A stretch of DNA of 48,856 nt from Oscillospiraceae bacterium. Its GTDB lineage: Bacteria; Bacillota; Clostridia; Oscillospirales; CAG-382. A program made the translations under genes and the position numbers. Shown one piece after another: positions 14,000 to 22,518 of this stretch (positions are counted from its first letter, which is position 1; every line of letters starts with the position of its first letter). Under the pieces are notes generated by a model, which saw only the letters and a list, made by a program, of their open reading frames with translations, searched no databases and was not told the origin of the DNA. The stretch spans positions 1 to 48,856 of the forward strand of contig SVRD01000013.1 in NCBI GenBank assembly GCA_015064955.1, in the 5' to 3' direction.

Positions 14000-16122
14000 A
14001 AAACGAGGTAATCAAGGTCGGCGGAATGTCCTGTGTGCGATGCTCCGCCGCGGTCGAAAATTCGCTCAAGTCGGTAAACGGTGTCGAAAGCTGCGAGGTT
14101 TCCTATGCCAACGGCAAGGCGTTCGTTTGCTACGACGAAGAAAAAACCGATATAAAGATTCTCGAAAAGGCAATAAAACGTGCGGGATACGAGGTTATCG
14201 AGGACGTGAGAAAGGCGCGCAAGCGCGAATTCAGACAAACGCTGTACACCTTTATCTTTGCGCTCGTCTTTGCACTTCCGTTTTTTGTAATGATGGGCTG
14301 TATGATGTTCGGTCTGCATTTAAAGCTGATGCACAACGGGGTTTTACAGCTTATCCTTGCCGCTCCGATACAGTTTGTTGCGGGCTTCCGCTTTTACAAG
14401 GGCGCGGTCAGCGGACTCAAGAATAAAAGTCCGAGTATGGACCTTCTCGTCGCACTCGGCACAACGGCGTCGTTCGCATACAGTGTTTACAGTATTATCA
14501 TCGGCTCGGACGTTTTTTATTTTGAAAGCTCGGCGATGATAATCACTCTTGTCCTTCTCGGCAAGCTGCTCGAATCCCGCGCGAGAGCAAAAACAAGCGA
14601 GGCTATCGAAAAATTAATGGACCTCGCCCCGAAAAGCGCAACCGTTTTGCGTGACGGCAGGGAAGAAGTGATCCCCGCAAGTCAGATAGTAAAGGGCGAC
14701 ACGGTTATCGTTCACCCCGGCGAAGCGATCGCCGCCGACGGCTATATCGTTTCGGGCAGTGCGAGCATCGACGAATCTATGCTCACCGGTGAAAGTATGC
14801 CTGCTTCAAAGGGAATCGGTGACAGTGTTTTCGGCGGTACCGTAAACGGCAACCGCTCCTTTTCGTTCGTTGCCGAGGGTATCGGCGAGGAAACCGTGCT
14901 TTCGGGAATAATCCGTCTTGTCGAGGACGCACAATCCTCAAAAGCGCATATACAGAGCATCGCCGACAAGGTTGCGGCTGTATTCGTTCCGACTGTTGCC
15001 TCTATTTCGGCAATAACCTTTTTTGCAACCTGGCTTATCACAAACAGCGTTTCCGATTCGCTCGACAGCGCGGTTGCTGTGCTCGTTATCGCCTGCCCCT
15101 GCTCGCTCGGGCTTGCGACTCCGACAGCGCTTATGGTCGGGCTCGGCAGAGGCGCATCAATGGGTGTTCTTATAAAAAACGCCGATTCGCTCGAGCTTGC
15201 CTGCAAAATAAAGGCGATCGTGCTCGATAAGACGGGAACACTCACCGAGGGCAAGCCCAAGGCAGTCGAGATCAGAGAGCTTGACAATATTCCCGACGCG
15301 CTGATGTATGCCGCTTGCGCCGAATCGCGCTCGGAGCATCCCTTGGCTTCGGTCATCTGCGAATTATACAGCGGCGAATTGCCCGAATGCGAGGAATTTG
15401 AATCGGTCACCGGCAACGGCGTGACGGCAAGCGTCAACGGCAAAAAAATCGCCGTCGGAAAGCCCGAATGGGTCTATTCGCTTTGCGGAAGCGATATTCC
15501 CGACGATCTTGCTTCGCTTGCAAACGGCGGAAATACCGTTGTTGCCGCATCGGTCGACGGTATCCCTGCGATCGCTTTTGCGATAACCGATCCCGTGCGG
15601 AGCGATTCGCGCGCGGCGATAGAAAAGCTCCATTCCTTCGGAATACGCACTCTTTTGGTCACGGGCGACAACGAATCTACTGCGAAAAGCGTTTGTGAGC
15701 AGGTCGGTATCGACGAATATGTTGCAAACGCGCTTCCCGCCACAAAGGTCGAAAGCATAAATAAGCTCAAATCGGTCTACGGGATAACCGCAATGGTCGG
15801 CGACGGTATCAACGATGCACCCGCGCTCACCGCGGCAGACGTCGGCTTTGCGGTCGAAAGCGGAACCGATATTGCCATGGAATCGGGTGATATCGTGCTT
15901 GTCGGCGGCGGTATAAGCGCGGTCAGCGGTGCGATATCGCTTTCAAAGGCGACGATGCGGAAAATAAAGCAAAATCTGTTCTGGGCATTCTTCTACAATA
16001 CTATCGGAATACCGCTCGCGGCGTTTGGCTTGCTCAATCCGATAATCGCGGGCGCGGCTATGGCGTTTTCATCGGTTTCGGTGGTGACAAATTCGCTCCT
16101 TTTGAAAAAAGTAAAGCTTTAA
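13996..16122 (+). CDS. copA: Copper-exporting P-type ATPase
   Basis: A 708-residue P1B-type ATPase that pumps Cu(I) out of the cytoplasm. In order: one N-terminal HMA domain with GMSCVRC (residues 9-15), membrane helices 1-4, the actuator with LTGESMP, the CPC metal site (residues 367-369 in IACPCSLGLATP), phosphorylation Asp411 in DKTGTLTEGKP, a nucleotide-binding domain with SEHPLA, hinge MVGDGINDAPAL, and the final helix pair NTIGIPLAAFG. CPC together with the NTIGIP and MAFSSVSVV helices marks Cu(I) specificity. It overlaps copZ by four bases. Only one HMA domain is fused, consistent with a separate CopZ. Confidence 0.96.
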   Translation: MKNEVIKVGGMSCVRCSAAVENSLKSVNGVESCEVSYANGKAFVCYDEEKTDIKILEKAIKRAGYEVIEDVRKARKREFRQTLYTFIFALVFALPFFVMMGCMMFGLHLKLMHNGVLQLILAAPIQFVAGFRFYKGAVSGLKNKSPSMDLLVALGTTASFAYSVYSIIIGSDVFYFESSAMIITLVLLGKLLESRARAKTSEAIEKLMDLAPKSATVLRDGREEVIPASQIVKGDTVIVHPGEAIAADGYIVSGSASIDESMLTGESMPASKGIGDSVFGGTVNGNRSFSFVAEGIGEETVLSGIIRLVEDAQSSKAHIQSIADKVAAVFVPTVASISAITFFATWLITNSVSDSLDSAVAVLVIACPCSLGLATPTALMVGLGRGASMGVLIKNADSLELACKIKAIVLDKTGTLTEGKPKAVEIRELDNIPDALMYAACAESRSEHPLASVICELYSGELPECEEFESVTGNGVTASVNGKKIAVGKPEWVYSLCGSDIPDDLASLANGGNTVVAASVDGIPAIAFAITDPVRSDSRAAIEKLHSFGIRTLLVTGDNESTAKSVCEQVGIDEYVANALPATKVESINKLKSVYGITAMVGDGINDAPALTAADVGFAVESGTDIAMESGDIVLVGGGISAVSGAISLSKATMRKIKQNLFWAFFYNTIGIPLAAFGLLNPIIAGAAMAFSSVSVVTNSLLLKKVKL

Positions 16123-16135
16123 AAGCGGATTTGGC

Positions 16136-16164
16136 TTGATATTTCGGAAAAGAATTGATATAAT
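16136..16164 (+). promoter_or_regulatory. Sigma-70 promoter of small protein gene
   Basis: TTGATA (16136-16141), 17 bp, perfect TATAAT (16159-16164). Confidence 0.8.
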
Positions 16165-16194
16165 ATAGTAAACTAACCGAAAGGAACTGCATTT

Positions 16195-16407
16195 ATGGAT
16201 ATCAAAGCAAAGATCAACGAGCTCGTTGACAAAATCAAGAACGACGACGCTATCGCAGAAAAATTCAAGAACGATCCTATCGCAACTGTCGAGGGACTTA
16301 TCGGTGTGGACCTTCCCAACGATCAGGTACAGAGTATCGTAGACGGCATCAAGGCGAAGATCAATCTCGGCTCTATCGGCGATAAGCTCGGCGGACTCTT
16401 CGGATAA
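16195..16407 (+). CDS. Small conserved-looking protein, Nif11-leader-like in pattern
   Basis: A 70-residue soluble protein with repeated helical pattern and a Gly-rich end. It contains EKFKNDPIATVEGLIGVDLP, similar in style to the N-terminal helix of Nif11-type leader peptides and to small proteins common in gut Clostridia, and ends IGDKLGGLFG. A near-consensus promoter and an AAGGA site 9 bp before the ATG indicate it is expressed on its own. No radical SAM, cyclodehydratase or lanthionine enzyme is nearby, so a RiPP role is not supported locally. The function is unknown. Confidence 0.75.
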   Translation: MDIKAKINELVDKIKNDDAIAEKFKNDPIATVEGLIGVDLPNDQVQSIVDGIKAKINLGSIGDKLGGLFG

Positions 16408-16429
16408 TAAAATAAGTAAGGCGGTGAGC

Positions 16430-16655
16430 GTGATACTCCAAAGCGGAGTATCACGCAACTCTATTCGCCTGACGGCGAGTTATATTGCTTCGCAGTGATA
16501 TTCGGCTTACACCGAGTGATATTTGCTTCGCAAGTTTATGGGCGAATAGAATATCACTGAAGCCGAATGGCTTCAATATCACTTTTTTGAAAATATCTCG
16601 CCATCGGCGAGGAATTTCCAAAAAAATATCACGCTGACGATAGTCAGCATATCAC
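16430..16655. repeat. Mini-palindrome array 2 (GTGATAT hinge)
   Basis: A chain of short palindromes separated by GTGATA(T) or its complement ATATCAC. It begins with a perfect 10-bp hairpin GTGATACTCC/GGAGTATCAC (16430-16439 with 16445-16454), then TCGCC/GGCGA, CGG/CCG, TTGC/GCAA, GAAGCC/GGCTTC, CTCGCC/GGCGAG and GCTGAC/GTCAGC. CTATTCGCC pairs at distance with GGCGAATAG. The architecture matches array 1. Beyond it, 16725-16790 has two more hairpins (TTGGGC/GCCCAA and GCATTTGT/ACAAATGC). From there to the promoter at 16958 I see no gene. Confidence 0.8.
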
Positions 16656-16670
16656 TTAACAGACAAAAAG

Positions 16671-16709
16671 AAAGAGAAGACTCGTTAATATACGAATCTT
16701 CTCTTTTCT
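16671..16709. terminator. Terminator-like hairpin
   Basis: AAAGAGAAGACTCGT pairs with ACGAATCTTCTCTTT with one mismatch; T-runs occur on both strands, so it could act in either direction. It closes array 2. Confidence 0.6.
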
Positions 16710-16957
16710 GTTGCTAATGGGTTTGGGCTACTGCCCAAGTGCATTTGTACTTACAAATGCGATGCCGGTTCTTCTTCTTAGCTGAATTTAAAAGAATTCT
16801 ATTTTCTCCGATAAGAACAACGCACTTTACTCACCGCTTTCTTTTTTTGAAAAACACAGTCGATTATATGTATTGCATAAAAATCAGCTTTGCAAATTGA
16901 ATCATATACAACTGAATTGTATACATTGACCAAAATGGCGTTATATATGCAAAAGCC

Positions 16958-16987
16958 TTGACAAGCGGTGACAATCTTTAGTATAAT
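16958..16987 (+). promoter_or_regulatory. Consensus promoter of CHAP/GH25 gene
   Basis: TTGACA (16958-16963), 18 bp, TATAAT (16982-16987). Both hexamers are perfect. Confidence 0.85.
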
Positions 16988-17022
16988 TTAAGGTAAGAAA
17001 TTATTATGGGGTGATATTACCA

Positions 17023-20000
17023 ATGAAAAGAGTAATCAGCAGTATCCTTTCGATGTGTCTGATTCTGGCGATCGCCGTTTCAGCACTCGTTCTTCCTGCT
17101 TCTGCGTTTTCGTGGGATAACGTTCAAGGCTCCTATGCCTACTACCGCGATCCGTACGGAGCAAATTCGTCTTACCAAAACGGTAAATTCTACAAAAATC
17201 TCAACCGCGTTCCCCTCACGGGCGACGGCGCGCGAGATGCCGTTGCAATAGCGCTTTCGCAAATGGGCTATCTTGAAGGCGACTATGAATTCAGCGGCGA
17301 AGTCGGCGGTTCCGGCAACGTTACCGAGTACGGCGACTATATGGGCATTTCGGGCTACGCTTGGTGCGCGGCTTTCTGCTCGTGGGTCTACTACAACGCA
17401 CAGGTAACCAATCTTTACGGTGCTTCCGATTCCTGCGGTAACAATTCGGGCGTTTCCGGCTATATCTGGTCGGATACCTACGTTCCCAACTGGTCGAATC
17501 AGCTTTATAACTTCGGATACTACCGCTTCAGCGATTATTACAGATACAGCTATGCTCCCTCGCAGGCAAGCTACAAGCCTCAACCCGGCGACCTTATCTT
17601 CTTCACCGCGGGATATTATCCTCTCGGCGAGGGTCATATCGGTATGGTCGTTTATTCCGATGATAATTACGTTTACACCGCAGAGGGCAACACCTCGAGT
17701 CAGGACGGTGTTGATGCCGAAGGCGGCGGCGCGTTCTTCAAGAGATACGATCTCTCCTCCTCCGCTATCGCAGGCTACGGCGCGATGCCCTTCAAGACCG
17801 TTTCGGGTCTTGCACCTATTGATTACAGCGGCTTGAATCCCACTGCCGGTCTTTACGTCAACGTTTCGCTCCCCGCGAGCGTTTATCTCAACCGCGATGA
17901 CGATACTCCTTCCTGGACTCTTCCGACCTCGTCTATCTTCGAGGTATCGAGAATCGAAGAGGATAAATACGGCTACACGATGCTTTACTCCAAGTGCGAG
18001 ATCAACGGCGAAACCGTTTACGGCTGGATCCCGCTCGGCAACTCCGAAAATACCTGGTCGAGAACGGTTCAGATCTATGCCGCACCCGTTATTATGGAGG
18101 ATATCGACGTAGTCGGAACACCCTTCTGGGTAACCCATTACAACAATATCGAAACCGAGGGCAGCGGCTCGATCATGACGAGCACATACACCGGCGGCGC
18201 TTGGAATCTGCACGTCGCTTTCGCTCCCGATACAAAGGCAAACACCTATAAGATCACCGCTATTTCCGACGGTATCACAGCGGGCGGTGCTTCGGCACTT
18301 GCGATTCCCGCGGGCGGCTTTGTTTACACCTTGAACAGAGGTAACGACTGGCCCTCCCTCTATGCGTCCGACCCCACGACCTATTCCTATGCGGCAAGCT
18401 ATCCCGATTATACCAGCGCCTCCTGCGATGCTATGATCGAAAGAGCAAGCGAATGGAAGGTTGGCGATACTTTTGAATTCACCAATCTCGATATTTCCAC
18501 CCGCACAGTCCCCACAACCACACCCTATACCAAGTGGTATGAGGACGCATATAAATGCTATTCGGGATATAAGCTCAACGGCGCAACCGTTCCCGATCCC
18601 ACTCCCGATCCCGATCCCACACCCGATCCCGAAATTCCCTCGTTCAATCTTCCCATCGTTCCCGATGAACCCGATGCCCCCGGCGCTTCCACCTTCCCCG
18701 ATGAGCTTCAGGGCGCGGGTATCCCCGGCAGTGCAGGCAATATCGCGTTCGGCTGTGACCTTTCCTTCTACAACGTCGGCTCCTCGGGCTATTCCGAATC
18801 CGATGCCGATTATTCGCTTGTCGACTTCAAGAAAATGAAGGCGGACGGCTGTGATTTCGCTATCCTTCGACTCGGCAGCGAGGATTCGAGCGGACGTTAC
18901 TATGATCCTCACTTCGTGACCTATTACAATATGGCGCGTGAGGCGGGTATGGCACTCGGCGTTTACTATTATTCCTATGCGCTCACCTATGACGAAGCGG
19001 TTGCAGATGCCGAATTCGTTATGGACGTTATCGAAGACCACGGAATGTATTTTGAATATCCCATCTATATTGACATTGAAGAATCCGACCAGCTCGCACT
19101 CAGTTCGAGTTCGCTCGGCAATCTCTGCCTCGGCTGGTGCGAGACACTCGTAGAAAACGGATATTTCCCCGGTATCTACGGCAACTACGCGCTTTACGAC
19201 AACCTTCCCACAAGTGTTATCAATACCTATGACACCTGGATCGCTTGGGTATCCTCGGCAGATTCGATAAGCGAATATACTCCTTGGGCATATAACCTCA
19301 GCGACGAATGCGGTATGTGGCAGTATTCCTTCTACGGCTATGAATACGACGGGATCGGACTTGATATGCTCGACGTTAACGTTGCATACAAGGATTACCC
19401 CGCACTTATGGCGGAATACGGCTACAACAATATGAAGAAGACCTCGGCAGACGTTGTATCCAAGGACAAGAACTACTATCCCGACGCAAATACCCGTACC
19501 GATGATTACAAGGACGACCAGATCAAGCTTACCAACGGCATCAAGGGCAGTATCCACGGCGGCGAGATCGGTCGCTATTCGGGCTGGTTTACCGAAAAGC
19601 TCGATATTATTGTAGACCTCGGCGGCAGTGCAAGCTATAACTGCTTCAACATCTACGCGGCGACGAATTCCTCTTGGGGCATCAACAATCCCCCTGCAGG
19701 ACTAATCGTTTCTGTATCCGACAGCCGCAACGGCGAATATACCGAGGTCGGCTCTGCCGAAAAGATCTTCCTTGTCGAAACCGACAGCACAAACGGCTGG
19801 ACAACCTACCGCTTGAACGTGCTTTCGGATACTCTCTTCAAGAAGAGATACGTTAAGTTCACCATCTACGCAAAGGCAAGCGACCCCGCTGTTTCAAATG
19901 CAGGCCACATCTGGCTCGACGAGATCGAGGTCTCCTATTCCGAGACCGACGGCGAAAAGCCTGTTGACCCCGATGATAAAAACGGCGACGGTATTCCCGA

Positions 20001-20808
20001 CAGATACAATCCCTCGCTCGATGAAGAGAATAACTACGTCTTTGAAAACGCATACGGATATGTATTTGATATCGACGACGTAAACGGCGTTATCGACGGT
20101 GAGGACGCAACTCTTATCACCAATCAGAGCGCATTTGAATCCTGCAATCCCAACTGGGCGGTATGCGTTCAGCTCAAACCTACCGGCAACGCAAACGAGT
20201 ATTCGGTAGTCAAGGTCGTATCTTCTCCCGGCTCTGCCGCAGGCGCAGGAATCACTCTCGCAAACGGCGAAGCTATCCTTGTCGTTCACTCGGCTGCGTC
20301 CAAGCCCGGCGCTTACGCAAACTGGATGAGCAAGGTTGCGGCTATGGCACTCAAGGAAGGCGATACTATAAGTATTTCCGCATCAATGACTGAGGCTACC
20401 GTTGAGTATCCCGCAGGCTCGGCTCCTCACGTTCACACTCCCGGCACAGCGGCAACCTGCACAAGCGCACAGACCTGCACCACCTGCGGAGAAGTGCTCG
20501 AATCGGCAAAGGGTCACACCGCTGGCGAATGGGTAACTCTCGAAGACGGAAGTAAGGAACAGCGTTGCTCTGTTTGTAACTTCCTCCTCAATACTCAATC
20601 CGTACCTGTCGGTTCTGTCGGCGACATTAACAACGACGGAGCAATCAACCAGTATGACTACATTCTCGTAAAGCGTCACTACTTCGAAACCCGTTATCTC
20701 ACCGCTGACGAAATGACCAGAGCTGACGTTAACGGCGACGGAAATATCAACCAGTACGACTATATCCTCATCAAGCGTCACTACTTCGGCACTTATGTGA
20801 TCGGCTAA
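17023..20808 (+). CDS. Secreted bifunctional peptidoglycan hydrolase: CHAP + GH25 lysozyme + discoidin + dockerin
   Basis: A 1261-residue secreted protein with a signal peptide ending PASA (about residue 27). Residues 65-265 form a CHAP amidase/endopeptidase with catalytic Cys115 (GYAWCAAFCSW) and His205 (GEGHIGMVV). After an SH3-like stretch, an IPAGGF beta domain and a PDPTPDPDP linker comes a GH25 muramidase (about 572-800; GCDLSFYN, YIDIEE active-site strand). A discoidin-like module (806-975), a second IPAGGF-type domain (about 1006-1130), a Cys-pair module (HVHTPGTAATC, TTCGEV, CSVC) and a dockerin (1199-1261) follow. It should cut both the peptide and glycan parts of peptidoglycan. ATG 17023 is chosen because GGGGTGAT lies 8 bp upstream and the signal peptide then starts properly. 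Confidence 0.93.
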   Translation: MKRVISSILSMCLILAIAVSALVLPASAFSWDNVQGSYAYYRDPYGANSSYQNGKFYKNLNRVPLTGDGARDAVAIALSQMGYLEGDYEFSGEVGGSGNVTEYGDYMGISGYAWCAAFCSWVYYNAQVTNLYGASDSCGNNSGVSGYIWSDTYVPNWSNQLYNFGYYRFSDYYRYSYAPSQASYKPQPGDLIFFTAGYYPLGEGHIGMVVYSDDNYVYTAEGNTSSQDGVDAEGGGAFFKRYDLSSSAIAGYGAMPFKTVSGLAPIDYSGLNPTAGLYVNVSLPASVYLNRDDDTPSWTLPTSSIFEVSRIEEDKYGYTMLYSKCEINGETVYGWIPLGNSENTWSRTVQIYAAPVIMEDIDVVGTPFWVTHYNNIETEGSGSIMTSTYTGGAWNLHVAFAPDTKANTYKITAISDGITAGGASALAIPAGGFVYTLNRGNDWPSLYASDPTTYSYAASYPDYTSASCDAMIERASEWKVGDTFEFTNLDISTRTVPTTTPYTKWYEDAYKCYSGYKLNGATVPDPTPDPDPTPDPEIPSFNLPIVPDEPDAPGASTFPDELQGAGIPGSAGNIAFGCDLSFYNVGSSGYSESDADYSLVDFKKMKADGCDFAILRLGSEDSSGRYYDPHFVTYYNMAREAGMALGVYYYSYALTYDEAVADAEFVMDVIEDHGMYFEYPIYIDIEESDQLALSSSSLGNLCLGWCETLVENGYFPGIYGNYALYDNLPTSVINTYDTWIAWVSSADSISEYTPWAYNLSDECGMWQYSFYGYEYDGIGLDMLDVNVAYKDYPALMAEYGYNNMKKTSADVVSKDKNYYPDANTRTDDYKDDQIKLTNGIKGSIHGGEIGRYSGWFTEKLDIIVDLGGSASYNCFNIYAATNSSWGINNPPAGLIVSVSDSRNGEYTEVGSAEKIFLVETDSTNGWTTYRLNVLSDTLFKKRYVKFTIYAKASDPAVSNAGHIWLDEIEVSYSETDGEKPVDPDDKNGDGIPDRYNPSLDEENNYVFENAYGYVFDIDDVNGVIDGEDATLITNQSAFESCNPNWAVCVQLKPTGNANEYSVVKVVSSPGSAAGAGITLANGEAILVVHSAASKPGAYANWMSKVAAMALKEGDTISISASMTEATVEYPAGSAPHVHTPGTAATCTSAQTCTTCGEVLESAKGHTAGEWVTLEDGSKEQRCSVCNFLLNTQSVPVGSVGDINNDGAINQYDYILVKRHYFETRYLTADEMTRADVNGDGNINQYDYILIKRHYFGTYVIG

Positions 20809-20813
20809 TTTAT

Positions 20814-21101
20814 GATATTACGAGAGAACCCTTTTACAAAAGGGTTCTCTCGTGCTCTCTCCCAAAAACTTTAAAAACAAACATTTTTTATCATAATACG
20901 ATAAAAACTCCATAAAAATCGAGGACATGTGCCTCGATTTTTATACCTTAGAGCGCCGAGGATTCGGACAAGGAGCAGAGCGAGGCGCACGTGTTACGGG
21001 GTCCCCGAAAATCGCAAGATTTTTGGGGTATATCGTGCGAATGAACGGCGCTCACAAAAACCGATTAAAATCGCAAGATTTTAATCGAGAGCGTCAGCGA
21101 C
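20814..21101. repeat. Dispersed ~290-bp repeat, copy B (inverted relative to copy A)
   Basis: Reverse complement of 3471-3766 with few differences, except that the 18 bases inside CCCC/GGGG (21007-21024) lie in the opposite orientation relative to the flanks. It occupies most of the 407-bp gap before the next gene. No gene is seen here. Confidence 0.9.
20821..20852 (+). terminator. Conserved hairpin terminator downstream of dockerin gene
   Basis: CGAGAGAACCCTTTT/AAAAGGGTTCTCTCG, 12 bp after the stop. Third copy of the element at 3728 and 6342. Confidence 0.7.
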
Positions 21102-21215
21102 ACCTCTCTCCCAAAAACTTTAAAAAAACAGAAAGTTTTTATTGGTGTTTCGGTGCTTAAAGACATTATATATATGTAAGGCAGAATCTATATCCGATTT
21201 TGGAGGTGCAATTTT

Positions 21216-22463
21216 ATGTTGTTCAAGCGTATTTTCGCGTTATGTATTGCTTTTGTTGCGGCAGCTTCGCTGCTTGCATCGTGCGGAAAGCAAGATATTG
21301 TTGAAGAGGCAAATAAGCTTCTCGCAGAGGGCAAAAACGAGGAGGCATATTGTTTGCTTATAACGGCAGAGGATAGCGATGATAGAATTTCCGATATGCT
21401 TGCGAAATTCAAGGTGGTATTCGCTGTAAGAGAGAATATTTATATGTCTGCCGACGAATTGCAAGTGACCAGGTATGAAGACATCTATGATTCAAACGGC
21501 AACAAGTTAAAAACGCTTCATACCGATTATAACGGAACACAAACCACTCCCTTTCAAGCGGAATACGATGAAAACGGAAGGATTATCAGCGAGGTTTATC
21601 GACAAAACGGCGAAATTAAATGGGAAAATAGCTACGAATACGATGAAAACGGAAGGATTATCAGCGAGGGTTATCGACATAACGGCGAAATTAAATGGAA
21701 ATATAGCTACGAATACGATGAAAACGGTAACAATATCAAGACTGTCCTAATAAGAGATAATAAATATACAACATACGAATACAACTACGATGAAAATGGG
21801 AATCTTATAAATGAACTGCGCTTGGATCCCGCTGATAAAATTGTGGAAAAAACAGTATATACCTACGACAAAAACGGAAACAGAATAAGAAGTCTGAACA
21901 TTGTGAACGGGAATGAAAGTCATTCGTACGACTTTGTATACGGAAATAACGGGAAAATTGTCAAGAATACTTATACAACCTATGACGATGATCCGGACGG
22001 AATTGTTAATTGGAGTATAGAATACACCTATGATGAAAACGGCAACGAAATAAAACGCAAGACAGCTTATTCAGGCGGAAAAGTCAGAGTTATCGAAAGC
22101 AAATTCAACGAAAACGGTAAAAGGACAGAGCAGACCGAAACCGTATCGGGTGATATAGAAACTCGTTTGTTAATGAGTTATGATGAAAACGGAAACGTAA
22201 TAAGAAGCGAACGAAGTACTTCCGGGGGAATAACTGAAATTTATGAATATACGTATAATTCCGATGGAATCAATACAAAAACGATAAGGAAAGTGAAAGA
22301 AGCCGATAACGCTGCAGTTATTACGAGTGTTGTGATATACAGATATGACGAAAACCGCAACAATGTCAAAGAAATACATTTGAAAACCGGCGGAGGAATA
22401 GTAGTATATAAGAAGTCAAATTATCAGTATTTTTATTATCCCGACGGAGTCCCCGAAGAATAA
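21216..22463 (+). CDS. Lipoprotein with YDENGN (YD/RHS-like) repeats
   Basis: A 415-residue lipoprotein: signal peptide with lipobox LLASC (Cys about residue 23), a short helical section with a TPR-like flavour (EEANKLLAEGKNEEAYCLL), then about a dozen copies of a beta-repeat of the form YEYDENGNxI. This is the YD repeat seen in RHS and wall-associated proteins, which binds or encloses ligands; here there is no toxin tail or protease motif, so it is not a full RHS toxin. A GGAGGTG site precedes the ATG. Inside the gene a 75-bp unit is duplicated exactly in phase (21561-21710). The role is probably surface binding; this is inference. Confidence 0.85.
   Translation: MLFKRIFALCIAFVAAASLLASCGKQDIVEEANKLLAEGKNEEAYCLLITAEDSDDRISDMLAKFKVVFAVRENIYMSADELQVTRYEDIYDSNGNKLKTLHTDYNGTQTTPFQAEYDENGRIISEVYRQNGEIKWENSYEYDENGRIISEGYRHNGEIKWKYSYEYDENGNNIKTVLIRDNKYTTYEYNYDENGNLINELRLDPADKIVEKTVYTYDKNGNRIRSLNIVNGNESHSYDFVYGNNGKIVKNTYTTYDDDPDGIVNWSIEYTYDENGNEIKRKTAYSGGKVRVIESKFNENGKRTEQTETVSGDIETRLLMSYDENGNVIRSERSTSGGITEIYEYTYNSDGINTKTIRKVKEADNAAVITSVVIYRYDENRNNVKEIHLKTGGGIVVYKKSNYQYFYYPDGVPEE
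21561..21710 (+). repeat. In-frame 75-bp tandem duplication
   Basis: Two consecutive 75-bp units (21561-21635, 21636-21710) differ at only a few bases and encode two near-identical 25-residue YD repeats, a recent repeat expansion. Confidence 0.9.
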
Positions 22464-22472
22464 ACCGAATAC

Positions 22473-22506
22473 AAAAAAGCAGTGCCGCCAAAAGCACTGC
22501 TTTTTT
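22473..22506. terminator. Bidirectional terminator between convergent genes
   Basis: AAAAAAGCAGTGC/GCACTGCTTTTTT, a 13-bp perfect stem with A- and T-runs on the two sides, suits both the plus-strand lipoprotein and the minus-strand gene ending at 22519. Confidence 0.9.
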
Positions 22507-22518
22507 GTTATTTATACT

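Noticed and set aside
17023-20808. The CHAP/GH25 protein as a prophage endolysin.
   Set aside because: It has a signal peptide, discoidin module and dockerin, its own promoter, and lies 20 kb from the phage genes.
21216-22463. RHS-type toxin with a polymorphic C-terminus.
   Set aside because: There is no protease core, no variable toxin tail and no immunity gene downstream; the protein is a lipoprotein of only 415 residues.
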